64,000 nt of DNA from Bacillota bacterium (GTDB lineage Bacteria; Bacillota; Clostridia; Oscillospirales; Ruminococcaceae), in NCBI GenBank assembly GCA_023412215.1, contig JAEYNX010000025.1, forward strand, positions 1-64,000, read 5' to 3'. Below the pieces are notes generated by a model. The model saw only the letters and a program-made list of their open reading frames with translations, was not told the DNA's origin and ran no database searches. Of the stretch, positions 17,689 to 27,151 are shown piece by piece; the stretch's first letter is position 1; each line of letters starts with the position of its first letter. Made by a program: the position numbers and the translations under genes.

Positions 17689-18738
17689 TTACATTGTTTC
17701 AATCTCTGCAAGAAGGGCGGCGATGATATCCTGCTCGGGGACCTTCCGTACAACCTGCCCTTTTTTAAACAGCAGCGCTTCCCCGTTACCGCCCGCGATG
17801 CCGATATCCGCCTCCCGCGCCTCTCCCGGGCCGTTCACGGCGCAGCCCATAATGGCTACCGTAATATCCTTATGAATATCAGCGAGCGCGGCCTCCGCTT
17901 TTTTTGCAAGCCCGATGAGGTCGATGCCGGTGCGGCCGCAGGTGGGGCAGGAGATGATATTTACCCCGCCGTAAAGCTGCAGCCCTTTTAAAATATCCCT
18001 CGCCGCGTAGACCTCTTTTACCGGGTCGTCGGTGAGCGACACCCGCACGGTATCGCCGATATCATCGAGCAGCAGCGGCGCGAGCCCTTCGGCAGACTTG
18101 ATGATGCCCATGCGCTCGGTACCTGCCTCGGTAACCCCAAGGTGCAGCGGGTAGCTACAGCGCTCGGCGGCCAAACGGTAAGCCTTTACCATGGTGCGCA
18201 CACTGGAGGACTTCATGGACAATACAATATCATCGAAGTCAAAGCGGTTGAGCAGCCCCGCGTGGTACAGGGCACTGTCGCACAGCGCCTCGGGAGTGGG
18301 CGCGCCGTACCGCTCCAGAATGTGCCTTTCAAGCGAGCCGGAGTTTACCCCGATCCGTATCGGTACCCCTTTTAACCGGCAGGCGTCCGCAACGCTTTTC
18401 ACGCGGTCGTCGCCGCCGATGTTGCCGGGGTTGAGGCGAACCTTATCCACCCCCGCCGCAACCGATTCGAGTGCCAGCCGATAATCGAAATGGATGTCCG
18501 CCACAAGCGGTACATCCACGTTCGTCTTTATTGCGGCTATCAGCCTTACTGCCTGCATATCGGGGATAGCGACGCGGATAATCTCGCAGCCCGCATCCTT
18601 GAGTGCCTTTGCCTGCGCAACGTTACCTTCTATGTCGTCCGGCTTTGCGCAGAGCATCGACTGTATGGCAATAGGGCTGCCGCCGCCGATGGTAAGCTTA
18701 CCGACGCTCACCTTTTTTGTGTGAAACCTGTCTGTCAC
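17689..18738 (-). CDS. ispG: (E)-4-hydroxy-3-methylbut-2-enyl-diphosphate synthase (IspG)
   Basis: A 349-residue iron-sulfur enzyme, sixth step of the MEP isoprenoid pathway, converting MEcPP to HMBPP with reduced ferredoxin or flavodoxin. An N-terminal TIM barrel is followed by the [4Fe-4S] domain with CPTCGRTGIDL and then CAVNGPGEAREADIG, which supply the three Cys ligands and a Glu. It is co-directional with dxr, another MEP enzyme, with rseP between them. Confidence 0.97.
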   Translation of the reverse strand: MTDRFHTKKVSVGKLTIGGGSPIAIQSMLCAKPDDIEGNVAQAKALKDAGCEIIRVAIPDMQAVRLIAAIKTNVDVPLVADIHFDYRLALESVAAGVDKVRLNPGNIGGDDRVKSVADACRLKGVPIRIGVNSGSLERHILERYGAPTPEALCDSALYHAGLLNRFDFDDIVLSMKSSSVRTMVKAYRLAAERCSYPLHLGVTEAGTERMGIIKSAEGLAPLLLDDIGDTVRVSLTDDPVKEVYAARDILKGLQLYGGVNIISCPTCGRTGIDLIGLAKKAEAALADIHKDITVAIMGCAVNGPGEAREADIGIAGGNGEALLFKKGQVVRKVPEQDIIAALLAEIETM

Positions 18739-18765
18739 AAACTTTCCCTACCTTCCGTGAAAGGC

Positions 18766-19800
18766 TTAGCCTTTAAACAGTCGTACAATATCATTAAAGG
18801 TTACAAAGATCATCAGCAGTATGAGCAAAAAGAACCCTGCCGTGTGAATGTAGCCCTCGTATTTGGGGTTAACGGGCTTTCTTCTGATAATCTCCACAAG
18901 CAGAAATAACAGCCTGCCGCCGTCGAGCGCGGGCAGCGGCAAGAGGTTAAAGATACCCACGTTGATGGTGATAAACGCCACCAGCGAGAGCACCGACTCC
19001 CAGCCGATGGCCGACGCCTGCCCGATTGCCTTCGAAACGCCGATCGGCCCCGAAAGCTGCTGCACGCCAAACCTGCCCGTTACAAGGTCGAGCAGCGAAA
19101 TCCAAACGATCCGGCCGATGGTAAGCGAATAAAAGAAAGACTGCCTCATCACCGTAGTGAAGGTCTTCTGTACCGGGTATACCTTAAAATCCAGCCGGAT
19201 GGACTGCCCCAATTCCTCATTTTTCTCGACCGGGAACGGCACACCGTTGAGCGTAATATCCTTCCCGTCGCGTTTTACCACAAAATCGGCCTTGCCGTCG
19301 GAATCGCGAACAAGCGCGAAGATGATGTCATAGTCAATATGAATGGACGTGCCGTTGATCTTGAGTATCTCGTCGCCGGTCTTCAGCATGCTGTTGCTGG
19401 TGGCGGCGCTGTCAAATACGGCAATTTTTCTGGAGGCAATGGCGTCCTGGTTCATGGTTAAGATCAGCACCACGATAAAACCGAGCACCAAGTTCATGAG
19501 CGCACCGGCAACCACCACCAGGATGCGGCACCAGACGGGGCGGCGATTAAAGGCGTGGTCATCGTCGCTGTCTTCGTCCTCCCCCTCCATGCTCACAAAG
19601 CCGCCTATGGGGAAAAGCCGCAGCGCGTACTTCGTTTCGCCCTTATAAAACTTAAAAATCGTAGGCCCCATGCCCAAGGCAAACTCATTCACACGAATGC
19701 CCGTGAGCTTCGCCGTTGTAAAGTGCCCAAGCTCGTGAATAAAGATAATAACGCCGAATACGAGCACCGTTAGCAGGATTGTAACAACAATATTCAACAA
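18766..19800 (-). CDS. rseP: site-2 intramembrane zinc protease RseP (RasP)
   Basis: A 344-residue membrane protease. The HELGH motif (His22, Glu23, His26) lies in the first membrane helix, the GFVSMEGEDEDSDDD loop follows, a single PDZ domain spans about residues 120-190, and the third zinc ligand is in NLLPLPALDGG near residue 283. These enzymes cut anti-sigma factors and signal-peptide remnants within the membrane. Between dxr and ispG is a common position for it in Firmicutes. Confidence 0.96.
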   Translation of the reverse strand: MLNIVVTILLTVLVFGVIIFIHELGHFTTAKLTGIRVNEFALGMGPTIFKFYKGETKYALRLFPIGGFVSMEGEDEDSDDDHAFNRRPVWCRILVVVAGALMNLVLGFIVVLILTMNQDAIASRKIAVFDSAATSNSMLKTGDEILKINGTSIHIDYDIIFALVRDSDGKADFVVKRDGKDITLNGVPFPVEKNEELGQSIRLDFKVYPVQKTFTTVMRQSFFYSLTIGRIVWISLLDLVTGRFGVQQLSGPIGVSKAIGQASAIGWESVLSLVAFITINVGIFNLLPLPALDGGRLLFLLVEIIRRKPVNPKYEGYIHTAGFFLLILLMIFVTFNDIVRLFKG

Positions 19801-19824
19801 GCGCCACCGCCAATCATTTTCATT

Positions 19825-20991
19825 TTATCTGTGCCGCGCGGTATACCAATTTAAAACATACTCCCTCGCAGCCTTATCGGCCCTAAGAATATTTTCGACC
19901 GTGAGCGGTTCCTTTATAGTGATCGCGTCTACCGCAGCGGCTACTAAATCGCCGATATCGGTAAAGCGTATCCTTTCATTTAAAAACAGTTCCACCGCCT
20001 GCTCGTTTGCCCCGTTGGCGATACAAGGAGCAAAGCCGCCTTGGGCAAAAGCCCGTTTAGCGGTAGTCAAACAGGTAAAGGTAGCATCATCCGGCTTAAG
20101 AAAGGTAAGCCTGCCGTATTCCGTAAGGGAAAGACGTTTCGCGGGGGATGGCTCTCTATAGGGGTAGGTTAGCGCGTATTGTATAGGAATGCGCATATCC
20201 GGCACGCCAAGCTGGGCGATAACCGAACCGTCGGCAAACTCCACTGCCGAATGAACAACACTTTCACGGTGCACCACCACCTCTATCTCTTCGGGCGTAA
20301 CGCCGAAAAGCCATGCGGCCTCGATAATTTCAAGGCCTTTATTCATCATGGTGGCACTGTCTATGGTAATCTTGGCCCCCATGCTCCAGTTTGGGTGTTT
20401 AAGCGCCTGCGCCGCCGTTACGCCTTGCAGTTGTTCGCGTGACCAACCGAAAAACGGCCCGCCGGACGCGGTGAGCAGGATACGGCTGATTTCGCCCTGC
20501 TTATTATTGCCTTGCAGACACTGAAATATCGCCGAGTGCTCGCTGTCTACCGGCAGAATAGAAACCCCGTTTTTCTGCGCCGACCCGGTTACCAGAGCGC
20601 CGCCCGTCACCAGTGTTTCTTTGTTGGCAAGCGCAACCGTTTTTTTGGCGTCTATTGCCGCCATGGTGGGTAATAAGCCCGCTATGCCGACAATGGCGTT
20701 TAATACTATGTCGTTTTGGGGCAGCGCCGCAACCTCGCACACCCCCTCGGTACCATAGAGCACATGGGTGCCCGTATCGGCAAGGCGAATTTTTAGTGTT
20801 GCATAAGCCTCTTTGTCACACACGGCAACCAGTTTGGGCTTAAATTCCCTTACCTGCTCTTCTAAAAGCGCGATATTTTTGTTCGCTGTAAGGGCCAGAA
20901 CCGTAAAGGCGCTATGCCTGCAAACATCAAGCGCCTGCGTACCGACAGAGCCTGTGGAGCCTAATATGGATAATTTTTTGTTATTCACCAT
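19825..20991 (-). CDS. dxr: 1-deoxy-D-xylulose 5-phosphate reductoisomerase (Dxr)
   Basis: A 388-residue NADPH enzyme making MEP, the first committed step of the non-mevalonate isoprenoid pathway. The Rossmann motif ILGSTGSVGTQALDV is at the N-terminus, ALANKETLVTGG near residue 120, and the metal-binding LPVDSEHSAIFQCLQG near residue 145-160. The product feeds UppS and cell-wall lipid carriers through isoprenoid precursors. It lies downstream of cdsA with a 90-base gap. Confidence 0.97.
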   Translation of the reverse strand: MVNNKKLSILGSTGSVGTQALDVCRHSAFTVLALTANKNIALLEEQVREFKPKLVAVCDKEAYATLKIRLADTGTHVLYGTEGVCEVAALPQNDIVLNAIVGIAGLLPTMAAIDAKKTVALANKETLVTGGALVTGSAQKNGVSILPVDSEHSAIFQCLQGNNKQGEISRILLTASGGPFFGWSREQLQGVTAAQALKHPNWSMGAKITIDSATMMNKGLEIIEAAWLFGVTPEEIEVVVHRESVVHSAVEFADGSVIAQLGVPDMRIPIQYALTYPYREPSPAKRLSLTEYGRLTFLKPDDATFTCLTTAKRAFAQGGFAPCIANGANEQAVELFLNERIRFTDIGDLVAAAVDAITIKEPLTVENILRADKAAREYVLNWYTARHR

Positions 20992-21080
20992 CTATACCAA
21001 CATTTCTAAGTAGATTAACAGCCTTGCAACAAGCCACATTCACCCACCATAAAACGCTGGATAAATGTGGCCTCATATAA

Positions 21081-21914
21081 CTATCTGATTACGATGGGGT
21101 AGAATGTAATTATGAGATAAAGCAGCGGTGAAACGAACAGTACACTGTCAAACCGGTCCATGATGCCGCCGTGCCCCGGAAGGATGTTGCCGTAGTCTTT
21201 GATGCCTGTTTGTCGTTTTATAACCGACGCAAACAAATCACCCAAGATACCGGCGATAGCGCAAACCGGTGCAGAGAGCGCAAGCATAAGATAGGAAATT
21301 TGCAGCGCGTCGCCCAGATACTGCCGGATGAGTGTATAGACATAGCCTATCAGCAGATAGCCGAGCACGGTGGTGATGATACCGCCCACAGCGCCTTCCA
21401 CCGTCTTTTTGGGGCTGATCTTGGGGGCGAGCTTATGTTTGCCAAAAAAACTGCCCACAAAATAGGCTCCGGAATCGGCAAGCCACCCACCGCCCAATGC
21501 CAGTATATAATAAAATATGCCGTCGGGGTAGAATTTATCACGGATAACGATAGAAACTGAAAATACCACCGGAACAAGCAGCGACACCATAAAGGCGGTG
21601 CAGATCTGCGGCAGCATGTATTTCTCATGGCGCGCCAGATAAACAATACCCAGAATCATTAAATAGGCTACCGCCGTGGCAATCATAAAGCGCTTAAACA
21701 GCGTTAGATGCAGCATAGGGAAAATCAGAGCAAAAACCACACTGACTGTTACCATGAGCTTGCTTGTCACATATTGTGTTTGGTAAAGCATCTCATAAAC
21801 CGCCAGCGCAGAGATTATACCAATCAGCAGATTGAACATCGGCGTTTCAAAAAACAGCATGGCGACAAAAAGTAGGATTAGTGCAATGGCGGCTGTTGTT
21901 AACCTCTGCCTCAA
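21081..21914 (-). CDS. cdsA: phosphatidate cytidylyltransferase (CdsA)
   Basis: A 277-residue polytopic membrane enzyme that makes CDP-diacylglycerol from CTP and phosphatidate, the branch point of phospholipid synthesis. The C-terminal signature includes SVIKRQTGIKDYGNILPGHG followed by GIMDRFDSVLF, with the acidic metal-binding residues. About eight hydrophobic helices precede it. It follows uppS with a 3-base gap. Confidence 0.96.
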   Translation of the reverse strand: MRQRLTTAAIALILLFVAMLFFETPMFNLLIGIISALAVYEMLYQTQYVTSKLMVTVSVVFALIFPMLHLTLFKRFMIATAVAYLMILGIVYLARHEKYMLPQICTAFMVSLLVPVVFSVSIVIRDKFYPDGIFYYILALGGGWLADSGAYFVGSFFGKHKLAPKISPKKTVEGAVGGIITTVLGYLLIGYVYTLIRQYLGDALQISYLMLALSAPVCAIAGILGDLFASVIKRQTGIKDYGNILPGHGGIMDRFDSVLFVSPLLYLIITFYPIVIR

Positions 21915-21917
21915 AGC

Positions 21918-22646
21918 TTATATCCCTCCAAAGCGTCTGGAACGTTTGGTGTATTCCAGCAGAGCCGTATCTAAATGGTTGGGTTTAAAGTCGGGCCATA
22001 AGACATCCAGGAACACATACTCCGCATACGCCGACTGCCAAATCAAGAAATTTGACGTTCTGCGTTCGCCGCTCGGGCGGATAATCAGGTCGGGGTCTGG
22101 CTGCCCGCAGGTATACATTAGCCCGGAAAGGTATTCTTCGGTAATACCGTCGGGGGTGACGGCTCCCGCCAGTACGTTTTTAGCGGCCAGCTGCGCGGCA
22201 CGAACAATCTCCAAACGCCCGCCGTAGTTGAGCGCTATATTTACCACAATCCCGTTACAGTCTTCAGAAAGCGCCTCAACCTGCGCCATCTTTTCTACAA
22301 TATCGGGCGCAAGCCGAGAACGGTCGCCGATGAAATTTGTTTTGTAGTTCTTGCGCTCCCCAGCCTTGTCTTTTTCAAAAACCTCGTCCAGATACTCACG
22401 CAGAAGGTTCATGATGGCATCCACCTCGGCCTGAGGGCGCTTCCAGTTTTCGGTAGAAAACATATAGGCCGTGAGGTACTTGATACCGATGAGCTGACAG
22501 TAGTCTACCAGCCCTCTGAACGCCGCAGCGCCGTACCGATGCCCCACCTGTCTAGGCAGGCCGCGCCTTTTTGCCCAGCGCCCGTTTCCGTCCATAATAA
22601 TGCCGATATGAGTAGGCAGCGCACCTTGCGCCGCAAGCTCCTTCAT
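21918..22646 (-). CDS. uppS: isoprenyl (undecaprenyl) diphosphate synthase (UppS)
   Basis: A 242-residue cis-prenyltransferase that elongates farnesyl diphosphate to undecaprenyl diphosphate for peptidoglycan and wall polymers. HIGIIMDGNGRWAKRRG carries the catalytic Asp, FSTENWKRP is conserved region III, and the C-terminal DPDLIIRPSGERRTSNFL and DVLWPDF blocks complete the family signature. It is nearly contiguous with cdsA. Confidence 0.97.
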   Translation of the reverse strand: MKELAAQGALPTHIGIIMDGNGRWAKRRGLPRQVGHRYGAAAFRGLVDYCQLIGIKYLTAYMFSTENWKRPQAEVDAIMNLLREYLDEVFEKDKAGERKNYKTNFIGDRSRLAPDIVEKMAQVEALSEDCNGIVVNIALNYGGRLEIVRAAQLAAKNVLAGAVTPDGITEEYLSGLMYTCGQPDPDLIIRPSGERRTSNFLIWQSAYAEYVFLDVLWPDFKPNHLDTALLEYTKRSRRFGGI

Positions 22647-22684
22647 GTTTTCAGCGATTTAAACCAGCCTCCACGCAGTATGCA

Positions 22685-23248
22685 CTAGATTTCAAGGATT
22701 TCCTTTTCTTTCTCGTCACACATCTTGTCAATGAGCTTACAGTATTTATCGGTGAGGTCCTGTACTTGCTTCTCGCCGTCTTTTAGGTCGTCCTCGGTAA
22801 TCTCGTTGGCCTTCTGCATCTTTTTTAGTTTATCCACGCCGTCACGTCTTATTGAACGGATAGCCACCTTGCATTCCTCGGCGTACTTGCTCACGCTTTT
22901 GCACAGCTCTTTTCTGCGCTCCTCGGTGAGCGGGGGGAATACCAGACGAATCACGCGCCCGTCGTTCTGCGGATTAATGCCGATATCGGAGGTTTGAATC
23001 GCCTTTTCAATAGCCCTGAGGGTAGAAATATCCCACGGCTGAATAGTGAGTATCCTGGCTTCGGACACCGAAACGGCAGCCATCTGGTTAATGGCAGTGG
23101 GAACACCGTAATAGTCTACCGACACTCTATCCAAAACGCTGGGGTTTGCCCTGCCGGCACGCAGGGAGTGATACTCATTTTTAAGGGCTGCGATGGATTT
23201 CTCCATTTTGTCGGTGAGCGCCTTTAATTCTTCCTTCATCATCGTCAA
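22685..23248 (-). CDS. frr: ribosome recycling factor (Frr)
   Basis: A 187-residue tRNA-mimic protein that splits post-termination ribosomes with EF-G. The conserved LRAGRANPSVLDRV (about residues 28-42), VDYYGVPT, and DGRVIRLVFPPLTEERRKEL are clear, and the C-terminal three-helix bundle is intact. It follows pyrH as in most bacteria. The ATG used may be one of two near the start (MTMMKEEL), which does not affect the assignment. Confidence 0.97.
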   Translation of the reverse strand: MTMMKEELKALTDKMEKSIAALKNEYHSLRAGRANPSVLDRVSVDYYGVPTAINQMAAVSVSEARILTIQPWDISTLRAIEKAIQTSDIGINPQNDGRVIRLVFPPLTEERRKELCKSVSKYAEECKVAIRSIRRDGVDKLKKMQKANEITEDDLKDGEKQVQDLTDKYCKLIDKMCDEKEKEILEI

Positions 23249-23312
23249 CTTCCTCTCTTCAAGCTCTATTCTGTTTACAAGGTAATAACTGCTTTACGCC
23301 GAAGGGCCGATC

Positions 23313-24029
23313 TTAATGAACTTCCTTCTGAACCAGAGTGCCTATCGCTTCCCCGCACGCAGCCCGAACAATGTTCTGTGGGTCTTGTATACTAAACACC
23401 AAAATGGGGATATTGTTATCCTTACACATCGAAGCGGCTGTGCTGTCCATTACCGCAAGATCCTTGTTCAGTACCTCGGCAAAGGTGAGGGTATCGTACT
23501 TCACCGCGTCGGGGTTCTTTACCGGGTCGCTGGTATATACGCCGTCCACCATGGTCGCTTTAAAGATAATGTCGGCATCGATCTCAGCCGCGCGCAAGGT
23601 AGAGGCGGTGTCGGTAGAAAAGAAGGGGTTGCCCGTTCCGCAGCCGAATATAACGACCCTGCCCTTTTCAAGATGCCTGACCGCGCGGTTGCGGATATAT
23701 GGCTCGGCAATTGCCTGCATAGAGATGGCGGTCTGAACCCGAACGTCAACCTCCATCTGCTCCAATGCATCAGCCAGGGCCAGTGCGTTAATCACCGTGG
23801 CCAGCATACCCATATGGTCGGCACGCGTGCGTTCCATCTTCTCGCTGCTTCTGCCCCGCCAGAAATTACCCCCGCCGACCACAATGGCAACCTGAGCGCC
23901 AAGGTCGTGCACCTGCTTGATGCTTTCACAGATGGCACATACCACATCGTAATCAAGCCCGTGTTTTTTTTCGCCTGCCAGCGCTTCGCCTGAAAGCTTA
24001 AGCAGTATCCTGTTGTATTTTGGCTTCAT
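23313..24029 (-). CDS. pyrH: UMP kinase (PyrH)
   Basis: A 238-residue amino-acid-kinase-fold enzyme phosphorylating UMP to UDP. The N-terminal RILLKLSGEALAG, the VGGGNFWRGR loop and TRADHMGMLATVINALAL are diagnostic. The open frame extends 16 codons further upstream, but the ATG at 24029 matches the family N-terminus (MKPKYNRILLKLSG) and lies downstream of an AAAGGAATG. It is the first gene of the frr-uppS-cdsA-dxr-rseP-ispG-polC block; rpsB and tsf, usual upstream neighbours, are not here. Confidence 0.96.
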   Translation of the reverse strand: MKPKYNRILLKLSGEALAGEKKHGLDYDVVCAICESIKQVHDLGAQVAIVVGGGNFWRGRSSEKMERTRADHMGMLATVINALALADALEQMEVDVRVQTAISMQAIAEPYIRNRAVRHLEKGRVVIFGCGTGNPFFSTDTASTLRAAEIDADIIFKATMVDGVYTSDPVKNPDAVKYDTLTFAEVLNKDLAVMDSTAASMCKDNNIPILVFSIQDPQNIVRAACGEAIGTLVQKEVH

Positions 24030-24184
24030 GAACAGAAACATTCCTTTCGGTTTAAAGGGATCAGGCTGAAAATACACCTTCAGCCCTTGGTTTACTGAAT
24101 TTTAGATATTAAGCCGGAAAGCCCGAGAGATAATACCGGTGATTTTATAGATATTTACATATCCTGATATTATCACTAACGTTT

Positions 24185-24213
24185 ATTTTACAATAACACC
24201 GGTACAAAGTAAA
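24185..24213 (-). promoter_or_regulatory. candidate promoter of the pyrH-polC block
   Basis: TTTACT, 17-base spacer, TAAAAT on the minus strand, about 155 bases before the pyrH start, in the 325-base gap with divergent nth. I saw no other strong candidate there. Confidence 0.45.
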
Positions 24214-24354
24214 GGGAATATCATTGCGAAGCTATTAATTTTTCCTTGTATAACGGCAGAAACATGCCAAAACAAAGTAAATCTTTCCGTAATTGAAATA
24301 TGCCGCCGTTTGGTCTATTATATACATGTACGGTTGAATTACGGAGGTACTCTC

Positions 24355-25002
24355 ATGAGGATAAAGGAACGTGCGATAAAAATCACAGAGGCGCTGGAGC
24401 GGGAATACCCTGCGGCAATCTGCTCCCTTGAATATGAAAAGCCCTACGAGCTGCTGCTTTCCACCCGCCTTTCGGCACAATGTACCGACGCCAGGGTGAA
24501 TATCGTTACAAAAGTGCTTTTTCAACGATACCCCACCCTGCAAAGCATCGCTGAGGCGGAGATAGAAGACATTGAAGCAATTATTAAGCCCTGCGGGCTG
24601 TATAAAACCAAGGCGCGGGATCTTGTAAACATCTGCCGCGAGCTGATAGCCCGCTTTAACGGCGAGGTGCCCGATACTATGGAGGCGTTACTGTCCTTAA
24701 GCGGCGTGGGGCGAAAAACCGCCAATCTGGTTTTGGGCGATGTCTACCACAAGCCCGTGGTGGTTTGTGACACGCACTGCATCCGCATCACGAACCTGAT
24801 GGGGTTGACCACCACCAAAGACCCGCTAAAATGTGAGCTTGAATTAAAAAAGCTGCTCCCGCCCGACAAATCCAACGATTTTTGCCACCGCATGGTGCTG
24901 CACGGCAGAGCGGTCTGCCGTGCGCGTGCGCCGCAGTGCGGCATCTGCTGCGTGCAGTCGCTCTGCGCGTATGGCATAAAGGCTTTAAAACCAACCCGCT
25001 AA
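24355..25002 (+). CDS. nth: endonuclease III (Nth)
   Basis: A 215-residue base-excision repair glycosylase/AP lyase for oxidised pyrimidines. The helix-hairpin-helix LSGVGRKTANLVL contains the catalytic Lys, the catalytic Asp is in VCDTHCIRI, and the C-terminus has the Cys-x6-Cys-x2-Cys-x5-Cys [4Fe-4S] cluster. The open frame starts 15 codons earlier, but a GGAGG seven bases before the ATG at 24355 decides the start. It diverges from pyrH. Confidence 0.96.
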   Translation: MRIKERAIKITEALEREYPAAICSLEYEKPYELLLSTRLSAQCTDARVNIVTKVLFQRYPTLQSIAEAEIEDIEAIIKPCGLYKTKARDLVNICRELIARFNGEVPDTMEALLSLSGVGRKTANLVLGDVYHKPVVVCDTHCIRITNLMGLTTTKDPLKCELELKKLLPPDKSNDFCHRMVLHGRAVCRARAPQCGICCVQSLCAYGIKALKPTR

Positions 25003-25088
25003 CGGGATTGTTTGAATCAACAGCATAAATAACGTGTGAAGATATTGACATGCGTTATATGAACATGTATACTAAGGCTGACAATTAA

Positions 25089-25176
25089 AACAGGGGTGCT
25101 GAGGTTCGGCTGAGATGAAACTACTGCGGTTTCAAACCCTATTACCTGATCCGGATAATGCCGGCGTAGGAAGAAT
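25089..25176 (+). promoter_or_regulatory. TPP riboswitch (THI box)
   Basis: The conserved blocks are present in order: CAGGGGTGCTGAGG, CTGAGATGAAA, ACCCTATTACCTGATCCGGA, and TAATGCCGGCGTAGGAA. It precedes thiT by about 155 bases and is followed by an attenuator hairpin, so thiamine pyrophosphate should shut off transcription. Confidence 0.97.
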
Positions 25177-25195
25177 AAATTACTTTATGATTCAT

Positions 25196-25226
25196 TCGTC
25201 ATGCTTATCCGGCATGGCGATTTTTT
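25196..25226 (+). terminator. intrinsic terminator of the TPP riboswitch expression platform
   Basis: A 9-bp stem (TCGTCATGC with GCATGGCGA, one G-T pair), 7-nt loop, then TTTTTT at 25221-25226. It lies between the aptamer and thiT. Confidence 0.85.
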
Positions 25227-25332
25227 ATGATCTCGGCAACAATATGCATGTTGAGTGTGAAGCGCTTTGCCGGTAGTACTGAGGCTTTGTTTTAAGATTG
25301 TCGCACTACATTTTACCTAGGAGGAACCATTC

Positions 25333-25962
25333 ATGGAGAAAAACAAAACCAGACTTCTTGCCGAAAGTGGACTGATGATCGCCCTCGCGGCCATCCTTTC
25401 GCTGGTTAAAATCTTTGCGCTGCCCTTCGGCGGCTCGGTAACCCTGTGCAGCATGCTGCCGATTATGATTATCAGCTACCGCAACGGGGTAAAATGGGGG
25501 CTGTTCACCGGCATGGCATACGGCATCGTTCAGCTGCTGCTCGATATTCCCTCCGGCATCTTTAAGGGCATCACCCTCGGTTCCATCGCCGGGATTATTG
25601 TTTTTGACTACCTTATTGCGTTTACCTGCCTCGGGCTCGCCGGCATCTTTAAAAAGGCGATTAAAAACCAGTCGCTTACCATTCTCTGCGGAGTTATTGT
25701 AGCCGGGCTTGCTCGTTATCTTTCACATGTCATCTCCGGCTATATCTTCTATTCTTCCTACGCGGAATGGTTTTTTGGTCAGGACGGCTTCACCCTCGGC
25801 CAGACGATCCTTTCAAAGTATAGCGGTAAAACACTTTTTATCATCTATACGCTGTTTTACAATGCCACCTTTATGGTTCCCGAGATTATCATTACCTCAA
25901 TAGTAGCGGTGCTGGTGGGCGGTATCTTTACCCTTACCTCCAAGAAAATGGCCGCGAAATAA
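25333..25962 (+). CDS. thiT: ECF transporter S component, thiamine-specific (ThiT)
   Basis: A 209-residue membrane protein with six hydrophobic helices. The segment KIFALPFGGSVTLCSMLPIM and the GLFTGMAYGIVQLLLD helix match ThiT, the thiamine-binding S component of the ECF transporters; the shared EcfAA'T module is elsewhere. The TPP riboswitch upstream confirms thiamine as ligand. An AGGAGG lies 7 bases before the ATG. A strong terminator follows the stop. Confidence 0.95.
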   Translation: MEKNKTRLLAESGLMIALAAILSLVKIFALPFGGSVTLCSMLPIMIISYRNGVKWGLFTGMAYGIVQLLLDIPSGIFKGITLGSIAGIIVFDYLIAFTCLGLAGIFKKAIKNQSLTILCGVIVAGLARYLSHVISGYIFYSSYAEWFFGQDGFTLGQTILSKYSGKTLFIIYTLFYNATFMVPEIIITSIVAVLVGGIFTLTSKKMAAK

Positions 25963-25980
25963 TAATATTGCCACACGCAG

Positions 25981-26018
25981 AACGAGCTGTCCGGTACTTA
26001 TCGGGCAGCTCGTTTTTT
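25981..26018 (+). terminator. terminator after thiT
   Basis: AACGAGCTG-TCCG pairs with CGGG-CAGCTCGTT around an 8-nt loop and is followed by a T6 run on the plus strand. The oppositely oriented thioesterase gene ends 16 bases further on. Confidence 0.9.
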
Positions 26019-26033
26019 GCCTTCGTATGCTTC

Positions 26034-26435
26034 TTATGCGTTATCCTTGGCAAGCTTTCCTTGGGCTTTTTGCTCAAACTTCTGCTGGTTAAGGTACACC
26101 CTCGAATGGGTCCCCTCGCTTATTTTTTCTGTTTCATCGAACGCCGTTACCTTAAAATCCACCCGCCTGCCCTCTACGGCGGTTATTTCAGCCTCGGCAT
26201 ACACCTTCATCCCAAGCGGGGTGGCTGCGATATGGGTTACGCTGATAGCCAAACCCACGCTGATGGTGCCTAGCTCCAAAAACTGCTGCAGGCAGTCGCT
26301 TGCTGTACTCTCGATTAAGGCAACCATCATCGGGGTGGCAAACACCTCGACAGCGCCGCTTCTTACGTTCTTCGCAAGCATCTCCTCTGTTACAACCCAT
26401 TCCTGCCTAAACCTTGTTCCCACGATAATTTCCAT
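26034..26435 (-). CDS. hotdog-fold thioesterase, FlK (fluoroacetyl-CoA thioesterase)-like
   Basis: A 133-residue single-domain hotdog protein. The segment VFATPMMVALIESTASDCL near residues 30-50 and VTHIAATPLGMKV near 70-80 carry the Thr, Glu and His positions used by FlK-type thioesterases. It hydrolyses an acyl-CoA in the cytoplasm, but the substrate cannot be predicted; most clostridial homologues have nothing to do with fluoroacetate. The open frame has an ATG four codons upstream; MEIIVGTRF fits the family N-terminus better, though the ribosome site is weak for both. Confidence 0.82.
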   Translation of the reverse strand: MEIIVGTRFRQEWVVTEEMLAKNVRSGAVEVFATPMMVALIESTASDCLQQFLELGTISVGLAISVTHIAATPLGMKVYAEAEITAVEGRRVDFKVTAFDETEKISEGTHSRVYLNQQKFEQKAQGKLAKDNA

Positions 26436-26527
26436 AATTTTTCTCATCCTATGATATTATTTTAACAACACGAGTTACAAGAATGCCGGAGCCATATACC
26501 CTACAGCTCCGGCAAAATAGCTGTATA

Positions 26528-26959
26528 CTAAAGCGAATAGATATCGGAGCACTCGAGCAGCTCTACGCCGTTGCGCTTAAACATCTCTACCGCTTTCTCG
26601 TTATCTACCAGCCGCAGAATCACATAGGCCTTTTCCCCCTTACGGCTTACAAAGGCATACATATATTCTACCCCGATATCCGCATTATATAGGAGCTTAA
26701 GCGCCTTGGCAAGGCCGCCTGGTTTATCGTCAATGCCGATGGCGATTACCTGCGTGAGCGACACGGCAAAGCCCGCCTCCTTGAGGGATTTCTCGGCTTC
26801 ATCGGGGTTGTTGACAATCAGCCGCAGGATACCGAAATCGGTGGTATCCGCAATGGAAAGCGCGCGGATGTCGATCTGGCGCTGCTCAAGAATCGTGGTG
26901 ATCTCGGCAAGGCGCCCGGGTTTGTTCTCAACAAAAACAGAAAGCTGCTTGATAAACAT
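26528..26959 (-). CDS. tandem ACT-domain protein
   Basis: A 143-residue protein made of two ACT domains (about residues 1-68 and 69-143), each starting with a beta strand and a KPGRLAEI or KPGGLAKA turn typical of amino-acid-binding ACT modules. It probably senses an amino acid and regulates something, but has no DNA-binding or catalytic domain. It lies 190 bases downstream of the paaK-ior genes on the same strand. Stand-alone ACT proteins of this type are common beside aryl-pyruvate oxidoreductases, which suggests aromatic amino acids as ligands. GGAGGGATATTC precedes the ATG. Confidence 0.85.
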   Translation of the reverse strand: MFIKQLSVFVENKPGRLAEITTILEQRQIDIRALSIADTTDFGILRLIVNNPDEAEKSLKEAGFAVSLTQVIAIGIDDKPGGLAKALKLLYNADIGVEYMYAFVSRKGEKAYVILRLVDNEKAVEMFKRNGVELLECSDIYSL

Positions 26960-27151
26960 GAATATCCCTCCGTCATCATAGATTATGGCTTACGTCATAT
27001 ACCGATACAATCGTCCATTCCCGCCGGTTGCCCGCAAGGGGCATAACGGTGAGCGTGAAGTATATCACAAGTGAACGAAACAGTCCTCTTCTTTATTATG
27101 CTCTACGTGTTTATTATAGCATACTTTAAATTGGCGCGCGAGCCAAAACGT

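Noticed and set aside
23316..23993. 225-codon plus-strand open frame opposite pyrH
   Set aside because: Antisense to an intact UMP kinase; no signature of its own.
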